From SZAS-103 sp964449135 (GTDB lineage Bacteria > Pseudomonadota > Gammaproteobacteria > Xanthomonadales > Xanthomonadaceae), in assembly GCA_964449135.1 (NCBI GenBank), contig CAYUXZ010000001.1, positions 48,838 to 112,837 of the forward strand: a DNA stretch of 64,000 nt. Reading direction: 5' to 3'. The position numbers were made by a program, and so were the translations under genes. The notes beneath the pieces were generated by a model. The model saw only the letters and a list, made by a program, of their open reading frames with translations. It was not told where the DNA came from and searched no databases. Shown here piece after piece: positions 8,068 through 16,716 of the stretch; the first letter of the stretch is position 1, and each line of letters starts with the position of its first letter.

Positions 8068-8206
8068 GAATCGTCCCCGTTGGTCCTGCGCATCGCAGGC
8101 AATGAAGTGAACGCGGGATACGCCGGCCACCGGACAGATTCGGCTACTCTGGCTCGACTGCGTGGGCTTGCGGGAGTGTTCGGGTGGGTTCCAGGTGAAT
8201 CAGCAA

Positions 8207-9448
8207 ATGACCGGTCCACGCCTCGGCCTGCGCGAGAACCTGCCGCAGTTCTCGCTATTGGTGCTGGTGAACGCGTTCGTCGGCGCGATGGTGGGCCTGG
8301 AGCGCAGCATCGTCTCGCCGATGGCCGAGCAGGTGTTCCACCTCGCCGCGAAGAGCGCGGTGCTGTCGTTCATCGTCGCGTTCGGCATCGCGAAAGCGCT
8401 GACGAATTACCTTGCGGGACGCTGGTCGGACCGGATCGGACGCAAGCGCGTGCTCGTGGCGGGATGGCTGGTCGCGGTTCCCGTACCGTTCCTGCTGATG
8501 TGGGCGCCGGGCTGGTCCTGGGTGCTGTTCGCGAACGTGCTGCTCGGCGTAAGCCAAGGGTTGGCCTGGTCCACCACGGTGATCATGAAGATAGACCTGG
8601 TCGGACCGCGGCGGCGCGGCTTCGCGATGGGGCTCAACGAATTCGCGGGCTATGTCGCGGTGGCCGGCAGTGCGCTGCTCACCGGGCTGATCGCCGCGCG
8701 TTACGGACTGCGTCCGCAACCGTTCTATCTCGGTGTAGGTTTCGTCGCGGTCGGACTGCTGTTGTCGGTCGCGTTGGTGCGAGAGACGCGGCACCACGTC
8801 GCCGTCGAATCCGAGTCGCATGAAGAACTCGACTCGGCGCAGATGCCGTCGCAGCGCGAAATTTTCCTGCGTACGAGCTTTCGCGATCGTGATCTCGCCA
8901 GCGTTACGCAGGCCGGGCTCGTCAACAATCTCAACGATGGCGTCGCCTGGGGCTTGTTCCCGTTGCTGTTCGCTGCCGCGCGGATGGATCTGCAGCAAAT
9001 CGGCGTGCTTGCTGCGATCTATCCGGCAGTCTGGGGCATCGCGCAATTGTTCGCCGGCGCGTGGTCGGATCGTGTCGGTCGCAAATGGCTGATCGCCGGC
9101 GGCATGTGGATCCAGGCCGCGGCGATCGCATGGATTGCGGCCGCGCGTGAATTCGGCGGATTCGCGACGGCCTCGGCGCTGCTCGGCATCGGCACGGCGA
9201 TGGTGTATCCGACCCTGCTCGCGGCGATCGGCGATGTCGCGCATCCGCTCTGGCGCGCGTCGGCGGTCGGCGTGTATCGGTTCTGGCGCGATCTCGGCTA
9301 CGCGGTCGGCGCGCTGCTCGCGGGCGTGCTTGCCGATGCGCTGGGACTGCCATTCGCGATGGACTTCGTCGCGGCGATCACCTTCGCATCGGGCCTGCTG
9401 GTCGCGCTGCGGATGCGCGAAACGCTGATGCGATCCGCGCAGCGATGA
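8207..9448 (+). CDS. MFS transporter
   Basis: A 413-residue, about 12-TM major facilitator carrier in the inner membrane. It has the loop 2-3 motif GRWSDRIGRKRVLV and the matching loop 8-9 copy GAWSDRVGRKWLI. The central loop around residues 195-225 is charged and cytoplasmic. The substrate cannot be read from the sequence. The ATG at 8207 is preferred over GTG at 8162 because AGGTG lies nine bases upstream and the first helix then starts at about residue 14. The stop is one base from the stop of convergent parC (9448/9450), leaving no room for a dedicated terminator. Confidence 0.85.
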   Translation: MTGPRLGLRENLPQFSLLVLVNAFVGAMVGLERSIVSPMAEQVFHLAAKSAVLSFIVAFGIAKALTNYLAGRWSDRIGRKRVLVAGWLVAVPVPFLLMWAPGWSWVLFANVLLGVSQGLAWSTTVIMKIDLVGPRRRGFAMGLNEFAGYVAVAGSALLTGLIAARYGLRPQPFYLGVGFVAVGLLLSVALVRETRHHVAVESESHEELDSAQMPSQREIFLRTSFRDRDLASVTQAGLVNNLNDGVAWGLFPLLFAAARMDLQQIGVLAAIYPAVWGIAQLFAGAWSDRVGRKWLIAGGMWIQAAAIAWIAAAREFGGFATASALLGIGTAMVYPTLLAAIGDVAHPLWRASAVGVYRFWRDLGYAVGALLAGVLADALGLPFAMDFVAAITFASGLLVALRMRETLMRSAQR

Positions 9449-9449
9449 A

Positions 9450-11702
9450 TCAGGATGCTTCGACCGACAGGCCGTCGATCTTCTGCCAGCCGCGCGGCAG
9501 CAGGCTGCCGCGCGTCGCGCGCGAGCCGACCCAGGCATCGAGTTCCTTCCACGACAGCCGCATCGGCGCGCGCTGGCCGCTGAACACGATCAGCGCGCCG
9601 TCGAGCGGCACGGCCGCGACCGCGGCGACGCGCTCGGTCGCGAGCTTCGCGCGCGGGATCTCGATGAGCTTGTTGCCCTTGCCCTTGTCGAGCTCGGGCA
9701 GTTCGGCGACCGGGAACACGAGCAGGTGTCCTGCGGTCGTGATCACCGCGAGGCGATCGCTGGCCGCGTCGCGCACCAGCGCGGGGGCGACCACGCGCGC
9801 GCCCTCGGGCACCGAGATCATCGCCTTGCCGGCTTTCTGCCGGTTCACCAGATTCTCGAAGAGGGTAACGAAACCGTAGCCGATGTTCGACGCGAGCACG
9901 AGCCGCGTATCGGGATCCCCGCCCACGAGCGCGTTGAATTGCGCGCCCGGAGCCAGCGTGAAGCGACCCGTCAGCGGCTCGCCGTTGCCGCGCGCGGACG
10001 GCAGGGTGTGCGCGAGCGCGGAATAGCTGCGTCCCGTCGAATCCAGGAATGCGATCTGCTGCGTGCTGCGCGCGTGGATCGCCTGCAGCAGGCGGTCGCC
10101 TTCGCGGTAGCCGAGTTCGGCGGCGTTGACGTCGTGGCCTTTCGCGGCACGCACCCAGCCCTTCTCGGACAGTACGACCGTGACCGGCTCGCTGGCGACC
10201 AGTTCGGTCTCGGAGATCGCCTGCGCGGCGCCGCGCGCGACGATCGGCGAACGCCGCGCGTCGCCGAATTTCTTCGCGTCGGCGAGCAGTTCGTCCTTGA
10301 TCAGCTTCTTCAACCGCGCGCTCGAACCGAGCGTGTTCTGGATCGCGGCGCGCTCGTCCTTGAGCTCGTCCTGCTCGCCGCGGATCTTCATTTCCTCGAG
10401 CCGCGCGAGTTGTTTCAGCTTCGTTTCGAGGATGTATTCGGCTTGTTCGTCGCTCAATCCGAAACGCGCGATCAGCGCGGGCTTGGGTTCGTCCTCGCGA
10501 CGGATGATGCGGATCACCTCGTCGAGGTTGAGGAAGGCGATCAGCAGGCCTTCGAGTAGATGCAAGCGGCGTTCGACCTTGCCGAGCCGATGTTCGAGCC
10601 TGCGGCGCACGGTGGATTTTCGGAACTCCAGCCATTCGAGCAACAGCTGCCGCAAATTCTTGACCTGCGGGCGGCCGTCCGCGCCGATGATGTTGAGGTT
10701 GACGCGATAGCTGCGTTCGAGGTCCGTCGTCGCAAACAGATGCCCCATCAGTCCGTCGAAGTCCACGCGGTTCGATCGCGGGATCAGCACGATCCGCGTC
10801 GGGTTCGCGTGGTCGGATTCGTCGCGGATGTCCTCGAGCCACGGCAGCTTCTTCGCGCGCATCTGCTGCGCGATCTGCTCGATGGCCTTGCCCGGCGAGA
10901 CCTGATAGGGCAGCGCGGTGATGACGATGTTCGCGCCCTCGCGCGCGTACACGGCGCGCGCCCGCACGCTGCCGCCGCCGGTTTCGTAGATCGCGCGCAA
11001 TTCGGCGCGCGGGGTGATGATCTCCGCCTCGGTCGGATAATCCGGCCCGAGCACGTGTTCGCACAGATCGCGCACGCCCGCGTCGGGATCGTCGAGGAGG
11101 CGCACGCAGGCGCTCACGACTTCGTTGAGGTTGTGCGGCGGCACGTCGGTCGCCATGCCGACCGCGATGCCGGTCGTTCCGTTGAGCAGCAGGTGCGGCA
11201 GCCGCGCGGGCAGCCAGCCCGGCTCCTCCAGCGTGCCGTCGAAGTTCGGCGACCAGTCGACCGTGCCCTGCGCGAGCTCGCCGAGCAGCACCTCGGCGAT
11301 CGGCGTGAGCTTGGCTTCGGTGTAGCGCATCGCGGCGAACGACTTGGGGTCGTCGGTCGAACCGAAATTGCCCTGTCCCTCGATCAGCGGATAGCGGTAC
11401 GAAAACGGCTGCGCCATCAGCACCAGCGCCTCGTAGCAGGCCGAATCGCCGTGTGGGTGGTACTTGCCGATCACGTCGCCGACCGTGCGCGCGGATTTCT
11501 TGGGTTTGGAGGCCGCGTTCAGGCCGAGCTCGCTCATCGCGTAGATGATCCGGCGCTGCACCGGCTTCAGGCCGTCGCCGAGGAAGGGCAGGGCGCGGTC
11601 GAGGACGACGTACATCGAGTAGTCGAGGTAGGCGCGCTCGGCGTATTCGCGCAGCGGCACCTGCTCGAAACCGTGGAAACTGGCTCGGGTGGGGGAGGTC
11701 AT
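9450..11702 (-). CDS. parC: DNA topoisomerase IV subunit A
   Basis: Breaks and rejoins DNA to decatenate daughter chromosomes, in complex with ParE (not in this window). The 750-residue product opens with the typical REYAERAYLDYSMYVVLDRALP segment. It has the quinolone-determining stretch YHPHGDSACYEA with the sensitive-type Ser87 and Glu91, and the catalytic AAMRYTEAKL (Arg126-Tyr127). The coiled-coil middle (KLKQLARLEEMKIRGEQDEL) and a divergent GyrA-like C-terminal propeller follow. The ATG at 11702 gives the conserved N-terminus; the upstream extension is not conserved in type. Its promoter should lie in the 212-bp gap shared with the divergent efflux operon. Confidence 0.95.
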   Translation of the reverse strand: MTSPTRASFHGFEQVPLREYAERAYLDYSMYVVLDRALPFLGDGLKPVQRRIIYAMSELGLNAASKPKKSARTVGDVIGKYHPHGDSACYEALVLMAQPFSYRYPLIEGQGNFGSTDDPKSFAAMRYTEAKLTPIAEVLLGELAQGTVDWSPNFDGTLEEPGWLPARLPHLLLNGTTGIAVGMATDVPPHNLNEVVSACVRLLDDPDAGVRDLCEHVLGPDYPTEAEIITPRAELRAIYETGGGSVRARAVYAREGANIVITALPYQVSPGKAIEQIAQQMRAKKLPWLEDIRDESDHANPTRIVLIPRSNRVDFDGLMGHLFATTDLERSYRVNLNIIGADGRPQVKNLRQLLLEWLEFRKSTVRRRLEHRLGKVERRLHLLEGLLIAFLNLDEVIRIIRREDEPKPALIARFGLSDEQAEYILETKLKQLARLEEMKIRGEQDELKDERAAIQNTLGSSARLKKLIKDELLADAKKFGDARRSPIVARGAAQAISETELVASEPVTVVLSEKGWVRAAKGHDVNAAELGYREGDRLLQAIHARSTQQIAFLDSTGRSYSALAHTLPSARGNGEPLTGRFTLAPGAQFNALVGGDPDTRLVLASNIGYGFVTLFENLVNRQKAGKAMISVPEGARVVAPALVRDAASDRLAVITTAGHLLVFPVAELPELDKGKGNKLIEIPRAKLATERVAAVAAVPLDGALIVFSGQRAPMRLSWKELDAWVGSRATRGSLLPRGWQKIDGLSVEAS

Positions 11703-11844
11703 GGGGTAAGTCCGGCTGGATTCGCTGCTGGCGATGGTCAGCTCACGATCATAAGGGTCGCGGCCACGGATTGGGGCAAGGAGCGGTTCAAGACCCAAGC
11801 GGATGTGGCGAGTACGCGATCCTTGGAAGTGCCGCGGCAAAACA

Positions 11845-11860
11845 TGTGACAGCAGTCACA
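11845..11860 (+). promoter_or_regulatory. CRP/Clp-type box upstream of the efflux operon
   Basis: TGTGA-N6-TCACA matches the CRP consensus at all ten specified bases and is embedded in an 18-bp perfect inverted repeat (11844-11861). Its centre is about 60 bp upstream of the start point predicted from the adjacent promoter, the classical class I activation distance. Xanthomonadales carry Clp, a CRP homologue with essentially the same box. A MarR-family operator is an alternative reading. Confidence 0.68.
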
Positions 11861-11878
11861 TCCAAAACATTAATTGCC

Positions 11879-11906
11879 TTGACAAATATTTTTTCGGCAC
11901 TAAACT
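11879..11906 (+). promoter_or_regulatory. Promoter of the marR-emrAB operon
   Basis: TTGACA (11879-11884, perfect -35), 16-bp spacer, TAAACT (11901-11906, four of six) in an A+T-rich window. A start about seven bases downstream falls at 11912-11914, directly at the MarR ATG (11915), so the mRNA is predicted to be leaderless or nearly so. Confidence 0.65.
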
Positions 11907-11914
11907 AGCCGCCC

Positions 11915-12373
11915 ATGAGCCTGCCCGATTCCGCGAAGTCCCCGTCGCCGCAGTCCCCGGCCGTCAATATCTGCCTTCTGGTACGTCAGCTTCGCGACGG
12001 CCTGGCACATCGGCTCGAGGAAGACCTCGCGGCCAACGGCTATCCGATCAACCTCAGCCAGTTCCTGGTGCTGCGCAAACTCGACGTGCTCGGGCCGATG
12101 TCGGCGATCGATCTGGCGCGCACGATCGACCATAACCCGGGCGCGATGACGCGCCTGCTCGATCGCCTGGAAAAAATGGGCTATCTGCGCCGCGCGCCTC
12201 ACGTCGGCGACCGCCGCACGCTGCGCATCGAACTCACCGACGCCGGCCTGGATCTATCGCACGAATTGCGCGCCTGCGGCGAGCGCATGGCCGAGCACGC
12301 CCTGCGCACGCTCTCGCAAGAAGAACGCGACCAGTTCGTCGCCCTGCTCGAACGCGTCCGCGCTGCTCTGTGA
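11915..12373 (+). CDS. MarR-family transcriptional regulator
   Basis: A 152-residue winged-helix repressor: helix-turn-helix LGPMSAIDLARTIDHNPGAMTRLLDRLEKMGYL, followed by the wing RAPHVGDRRTLRIELTDAG. Family members sense drugs or phenolics and repress the adjacent efflux genes, as EmrR does. It is the first gene of the four-gene pump operon, and its stop overlaps or abuts the next start. No ribosome-binding site is visible, which agrees with the leaderless promoter prediction. The upstream palindrome could be its own operator instead of a Clp box. Confidence 0.9.
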   Translation: MSLPDSAKSPSPQSPAVNICLLVRQLRDGLAHRLEEDLAANGYPINLSQFLVLRKLDVLGPMSAIDLARTIDHNPGAMTRLLDRLEKMGYLRRAPHVGDRRTLRIELTDAGLDLSHELRACGERMAEHALRTLSQEERDQFVALLERVRAAL

Positions 12374-12378
12374 CCGCC

Positions 12379-13872
12379 ATGATTCCTTACTCTTCGTCCT
12401 CGTCGTCGCGAGCCCGCGCAGCCGTCCTTGCGCTCTGCGCGACGCTGCTCACCGCCTGCGCGAGCACGCGCGGCCTGGCGCCGCAGACTGCGCCGGCCGA
12501 ACCCGATCACCTCGCCGTTCGCAACAGTCTTGCGGGCGTACAACTGACGCCGGCCGCCTGGCCGCAGCGCGACTGGTGGAAATCCCTGGGCGATCCGCAA
12601 CTCGACGCGTTCATCGATGCGGCGCTGTCCGGCAATCCATCGCTGGATGCGGCCGATGCGCGCGTGCGCGTCGCGCTCGCGCAGGCCGGAGCGCAGGACG
12701 CCGCGCGCAAACCGCACGTGAATGCGCAGGCCGAGTACAACGGCATCCGCGTCCCCGCGTCGGTCGCGCCGGCGCCGATCGGTGGGCATTACCTCGGTGT
12801 GGACCTGCTCACGCTCAGCGGCGGCTATTCGTTCGATCTCTGGGGCGGCAAGCGCGCCGCCTGGGAAGCCGCCGTCGATCAGGCGCATGCGGCGCAGGTG
12901 GATGCGCAGGCCGCGCGCCTGGGTCTCTCGTCGAACATCGCGCAGGCCTGGGTCGAGCTTGCGCACAACAGCGAGTCGCAGGATCTCGCGCAGCGCGAAC
13001 TCACGCGCGCGTCCGATCTACGCAAGCTCGTCGGTCAGCGCGTGCAGGCTGGCATCGACAACGCGATCCAGCTTCGCCAGGCCGATGCCGCGGTCGCCAC
13101 CGCGCAACGCGGCGTCGAAGCCGCGGCCGAACAAGCCGCGCTGTTGCGCGCCACGCTCGCCGCACTGGCGGGGCAGGGGCCGGATCGCGGCTTGCAGATC
13201 GGACGTCCGCAGGGGCTTGCATCCTCCGTACTGGAATTGCCTTCGGACCTTCCCAGCGACCTGCTCTCGCGCCGTCCCGACATCGTCGCCGCGCGCTGGC
13301 GCGTGGAAGCCGCGCAGCGCGGCATCACTGCGGCGAAGGCGCAGTTCTACCCGAGCATCAATCTGAGCGCGACGATTGGACTCGCATCCATGGGTCTGGG
13401 CGACCTGTTCTCGTTGCCCTCGCGCTACGGGCAGGTCGCGCCCGCGATTTCGCTGCCGGTTTTCGATGGAGGGCGCTTGCGCGCGGGCCTGGCCGAACGT
13501 GATGCGAACTACGATCTCGCGGTGGCGCATTACAACGCGACCCTCGTCGATTCGCTGCACGAAGTCGCCGAGCAGGTCATCACTCTTCGTGCGATCGAGG
13601 CGCAAACGACCACGCAAAAACAGGCGTTGGACGCCGCGCAATTCGCCTGGGACCTGGCGATGAAGCGCTATCGCAGCGGCCTGTCCTCGTACCTGGACGC
13701 ACTGACCGCGCAGCAGGCGCAGTTGCGCGCGGAGCAGCAGATGATCGAGCTGGACGCGCAGCGGCTGCTCGCTTCGGTGCGTTTGATGCAGGCGCTCGGC
13801 GGCGGTTTCGAAGCCGATGCATCGCCGCAGACCGCATCGCAGTCTTCGGACGCCAACTCCGCCACGCGCTAA
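12379..13872 (+). CDS. Outer-membrane efflux factor (NodT/OprM type lipoprotein)
   Basis: TolC-like exit duct of a tripartite pump. The 497-residue product has a lipoprotein signal ending LLTACAST, two TolC-type repeats rich in Ala, Gln and Arg coiled-coil heptads, and the NodT hallmarks LPSDLLSRRPDIVAARWRVE and FYPSINLSATIGL. ATG 12379 is preferred; GTG 12370, which overlaps the MarR stop, would add three residues. Its place between the regulator and emrA shows the operon encodes a complete pump. The last residues are Ser/Ala-rich and low in complexity. Confidence 0.9.
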   Translation: MIPYSSSSSSRARAAVLALCATLLTACASTRGLAPQTAPAEPDHLAVRNSLAGVQLTPAAWPQRDWWKSLGDPQLDAFIDAALSGNPSLDAADARVRVALAQAGAQDAARKPHVNAQAEYNGIRVPASVAPAPIGGHYLGVDLLTLSGGYSFDLWGGKRAAWEAAVDQAHAAQVDAQAARLGLSSNIAQAWVELAHNSESQDLAQRELTRASDLRKLVGQRVQAGIDNAIQLRQADAAVATAQRGVEAAAEQAALLRATLAALAGQGPDRGLQIGRPQGLASSVLELPSDLPSDLLSRRPDIVAARWRVEAAQRGITAAKAQFYPSINLSATIGLASMGLGDLFSLPSRYGQVAPAISLPVFDGGRLRAGLAERDANYDLAVAHYNATLVDSLHEVAEQVITLRAIEAQTTTQKQALDAAQFAWDLAMKRYRSGLSSYLDALTAQQAQLRAEQQMIELDAQRLLASVRLMQALGGGFEADASPQTASQSSDANSATR

Positions 13873-13914
13873 GTAACGCGAATTCCACTTTCGCTACACG
13901 CAGGATTTTTCGCC

Positions 13915-15141
13915 ATGAGCTCTCCCGCCCCCATCGTCGCCAACGTCAATCCGCCCAGGTCCAAGAGCCGGCGCGGGCGGATGATGCAGATCCTGCTGCT
14001 GGTCGTCGCGATCGCCGCGATCGCGTGGCTGCTCTGGTATTTCCTGATCGGTCGCTGGCACGAGGGCACCGACGACGCCTACGTCAACGGCAACATCGTG
14101 CAGATCACGCCGATGGTGCCCGGCACCGTGGTCAGCATCGGCGCCGACGACGGCCAGCTCGTGCGCAAAGGACAGACGCTGGTGCAGCTCGATTCCAGTG
14201 ACAGCGATGCCGCGTTGATGCAGGCCGAGGCGAATCTCGCGCGTGTCGTGCGCCAGGTGCGAGGCGTCTACAACGGCATCGACAGCACGCAGGCGCAACT
14301 CGCCGCGCGGCGTGTGGATCTCGAACGTGCGCGCGCGGACGTCGCGCGCCGGCAGGACCTTGTAGGAAGCGGTGCGGTATCACAGGAAGAACTCGCGCAT
14401 GCGCGCGACACGCTCGCGTCCGCGCAGGCAGCGGTGGACGCCGCGGCACAGAAGCTCGCGAGCGATTCCGCGCAGGTGGATTCCAAGGGCGTGCCGCAAC
14501 AACCTGACGTGCAGGCCGCGGCCGCGGCGCTGCGCCAGGCCTACCTCAACAACGCGCGCACGCGGATCGTCGCGCCGGTGGCGGGCTACGTGGCGCGCCG
14601 TTCGGTGCAGCTCGGCCAGCGCCTGCAGCCCGGCGCGGCGTTGATGGCAGTGGTGCCGCTGGATCAGGTCTGGGTCGATGCGAACTTCAAGGAAACCCAG
14701 CTCACGCACATGCGCCTCGGGCAGGTCGTCACGCTGCATTCGGATATCTACGGCGATTCCGTCGATTACCGTGGCCGCATCACAAGCCTCGGCATCGGCA
14801 CCGGCAGCGCCTTCGCCCTGCTGCCCGCACAGAACGCGAGCGGCAACTGGATCAAGATCGTGCAGCGCCTGCCGGTGCGCATCGTGCTCGACAAGGACGA
14901 ACTGCGTCGGCACCCGCTGCGCATCGGCCTGTCGATGGCGGCGGACGTGAACCTGCACGCGCAGGACGGCGGTCTGCTGCCCGAGAAGCCGGTCGAGCAG
15001 CCGCTGCTCACCACCGACGTATATGCGCACCAGCAGCAGGATGCCGATGCGCTGGTCGCGCAGATCATCGAGGCCAACCTGCCCGCGTCGTCGCACGTCT
15101 CGGCGACGCGCGGCGCTTCACACCCGACCGCCAGTCGCTGA
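13915..15141 (+). CDS. emrA: EmrA/HlyD-family membrane fusion protein
   Basis: Periplasmic adaptor linking the inner-membrane carrier to the outer-membrane factor. The 408-residue product has one N-terminal TM helix (about residues 24-44), then the EmrA signature WHEGTDDAYVNGNIVQITP. The lipoyl halves are split by a long coiled-coil hairpin (about 95-200: ANLARVVRQV to YLNNARTRI), followed by APVAGYVARRSVQLGQ and VDANFKETQLTHMRLGQ. A CAGGA ribosome-binding site precedes the ATG. It lies 42 bp after the outer-membrane factor and 21 bp before emrB. Confidence 0.93.
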   Translation: MSSPAPIVANVNPPRSKSRRGRMMQILLLVVAIAAIAWLLWYFLIGRWHEGTDDAYVNGNIVQITPMVPGTVVSIGADDGQLVRKGQTLVQLDSSDSDAALMQAEANLARVVRQVRGVYNGIDSTQAQLAARRVDLERARADVARRQDLVGSGAVSQEELAHARDTLASAQAAVDAAAQKLASDSAQVDSKGVPQQPDVQAAAAALRQAYLNNARTRIVAPVAGYVARRSVQLGQRLQPGAALMAVVPLDQVWVDANFKETQLTHMRLGQVVTLHSDIYGDSVDYRGRITSLGIGTGSAFALLPAQNASGNWIKIVQRLPVRIVLDKDELRRHPLRIGLSMAADVNLHAQDGGLLPEKPVEQPLLTTDVYAHQQQDADALVAQIIEANLPASSHVSATRGASHPTASR

Positions 15142-15162
15142 TTCGGAAGAGAGCGCAGGATC

Positions 15163-16716
15163 ATGTCTGCCGTTGCCGCCGCCGAACCCGCGAACGGATT
15201 CCGTCCGCCCAGCCTCGCGCTGGCGACGATCGGGCTGTCGCTCGCGACCTTCATGCAGGTGCTCGACATCACGATCGCGAACGTCTCGCTGCCGACGATC
15301 TCGGGCAACCTCGGCGCGAGCGCCTCGCAGGCGACCTGGGTGATCACCTCGTTCGCGGTCAGCAACGCGATCGCGCTGCCGCTGACCGGCTGGCTGAGCA
15401 AGCGCTTCGGCGAAGTGCGCATGTTCATCTGGGCGACGCTGCTGTTCTCGCTCGCCTCGCTGCTGTGCGGTCTCGCGCAGAGCATGGGCATGCTGGTGGT
15501 CGCGCGCGCGCTGCAGGGCTTCGTCGCCGGCCCAATGTACCCGCTGACGCAGAGCCTGCTGGTGTCGATCTACCCACGCGAGAAACGCGGCATGGCGCTG
15601 GCGTTGCTGGCGATGGTGACCGTCGTCGCGCCGATCGCCGGGCCGATCCTGGGCGGCTGGATCACCGACAACTACAGCTGGCCGTGGATCTTCTTCATCA
15701 ACATCCCGATCGGCATCTTCGCGAGCACGGTGATCAAGAGCCAGCTCGCCGAACGTCCCGACCCGACCGAGTACGCGCCGATCGACTACATCGGCCTCAT
15801 CAGCCTCGTGGTCGGCGTCGGCGCACTGCAGATCATGCTCGACCTGGGCAACGACGACGACTGGTTCCATGCGACCCACATCGTCGTGCTCGCGGTCGTT
15901 TCGGCGATCGCGCTGGCGATCTTCGTGATCTGGGAACTCACCGAGAAGCATCCGCTCGTGGATCTCTCGCTGTTCCGGCATCGCAACTTCCGGGTCGGCA
16001 CGCTCGCGCTGATCGTCGCCTACGCGGCGTTCTTCTCGGTAGGCCTGCTGATGCCATTGTGGCTGCAGCGCGACCTCGGTTACACGCCGATCTGGGCGGG
16101 CCTCGCGACCGCGCCGCTCGGCATCCTGCCTGTGTTCCTCGCGCCGCTGGTCGGCAAGTACGCCGTGCGCTTCGACCTGCGCCTAGTCTCGAGCATCGCC
16201 TTCGTGGTGATGGCGGCGACCAGCTTCATGCGCGCGGGCTTCAATCTGGACGTTCCGTTCCAGGTCATCGCCGGCATCCAGCTGTTCATGGGCATCGGCG
16301 TGGCGCTGTTCTTCATGCCGGTGCTGACTATCCTGCTGTCCGACCTCGACGGCCGCGAGATCGCGTCGGGCTCGGGCCTCGCGACCTTCCTGCGCACGCT
16401 CGGCGGCAGTTTTGCGGCATCGATCACCACGTTCATCTGGAACAACCGCACCGAACTGCACCATGCCCAGCTCACCGAGCACATCTCGGTCTACGATCCC
16501 TCTTCCTACAGCGCGGTGCTGGCGATGGGCCTGGGCGACGTGACGCGCGGCGCGGCGGTGATGGAGCGCACGATCGTCCACCAGGCCTCGCAGATCGGCT
16601 TCAACGAGATCTTCTGGGCGCTGGGCTGGATCTTCCTCGCGATCATCGCGCTGATGTGGTTCGCGCGGCCGCCGTTCGGAGCAGGACCCGCGGCCGCGAC
16701 CAGCGGCGGACACTAG
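15163..16716 (+). CDS. emrB: EmrB/QacA (DHA2) drug:H+ antiporter
   Basis: A 517-residue, 14-TM major facilitator in the inner membrane. It begins with the DHA2 hallmark LATFMQVLDITIANVSLPTI, followed by WVITSFAVSNAIALPLTGWL and motif C-like GPILGGWITDNYSWPWIFFINIPIG. Together with EmrA and the NodT factor it should expel hydrophobic drugs or uncouplers directly to the outside. This is the last gene of the operon; its final four bases overlap the end of the convergent ABC transporter gene (16713-16716). Confidence 0.94.
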   Translation: MSAVAAAEPANGFRPPSLALATIGLSLATFMQVLDITIANVSLPTISGNLGASASQATWVITSFAVSNAIALPLTGWLSKRFGEVRMFIWATLLFSLASLLCGLAQSMGMLVVARALQGFVAGPMYPLTQSLLVSIYPREKRGMALALLAMVTVVAPIAGPILGGWITDNYSWPWIFFINIPIGIFASTVIKSQLAERPDPTEYAPIDYIGLISLVVGVGALQIMLDLGNDDDWFHATHIVVLAVVSAIALAIFVIWELTEKHPLVDLSLFRHRNFRVGTLALIVAYAAFFSVGLLMPLWLQRDLGYTPIWAGLATAPLGILPVFLAPLVGKYAVRFDLRLVSSIAFVVMAATSFMRAGFNLDVPFQVIAGIQLFMGIGVALFFMPVLTILLSDLDGREIASGSGLATFLRTLGGSFAASITTFIWNNRTELHHAQLTEHISVYDPSSYSAVLAMGLGDVTRGAAVMERTIVHQASQIGFNEIFWALGWIFLAIIALMWFARPPFGAGPAAATSGGH

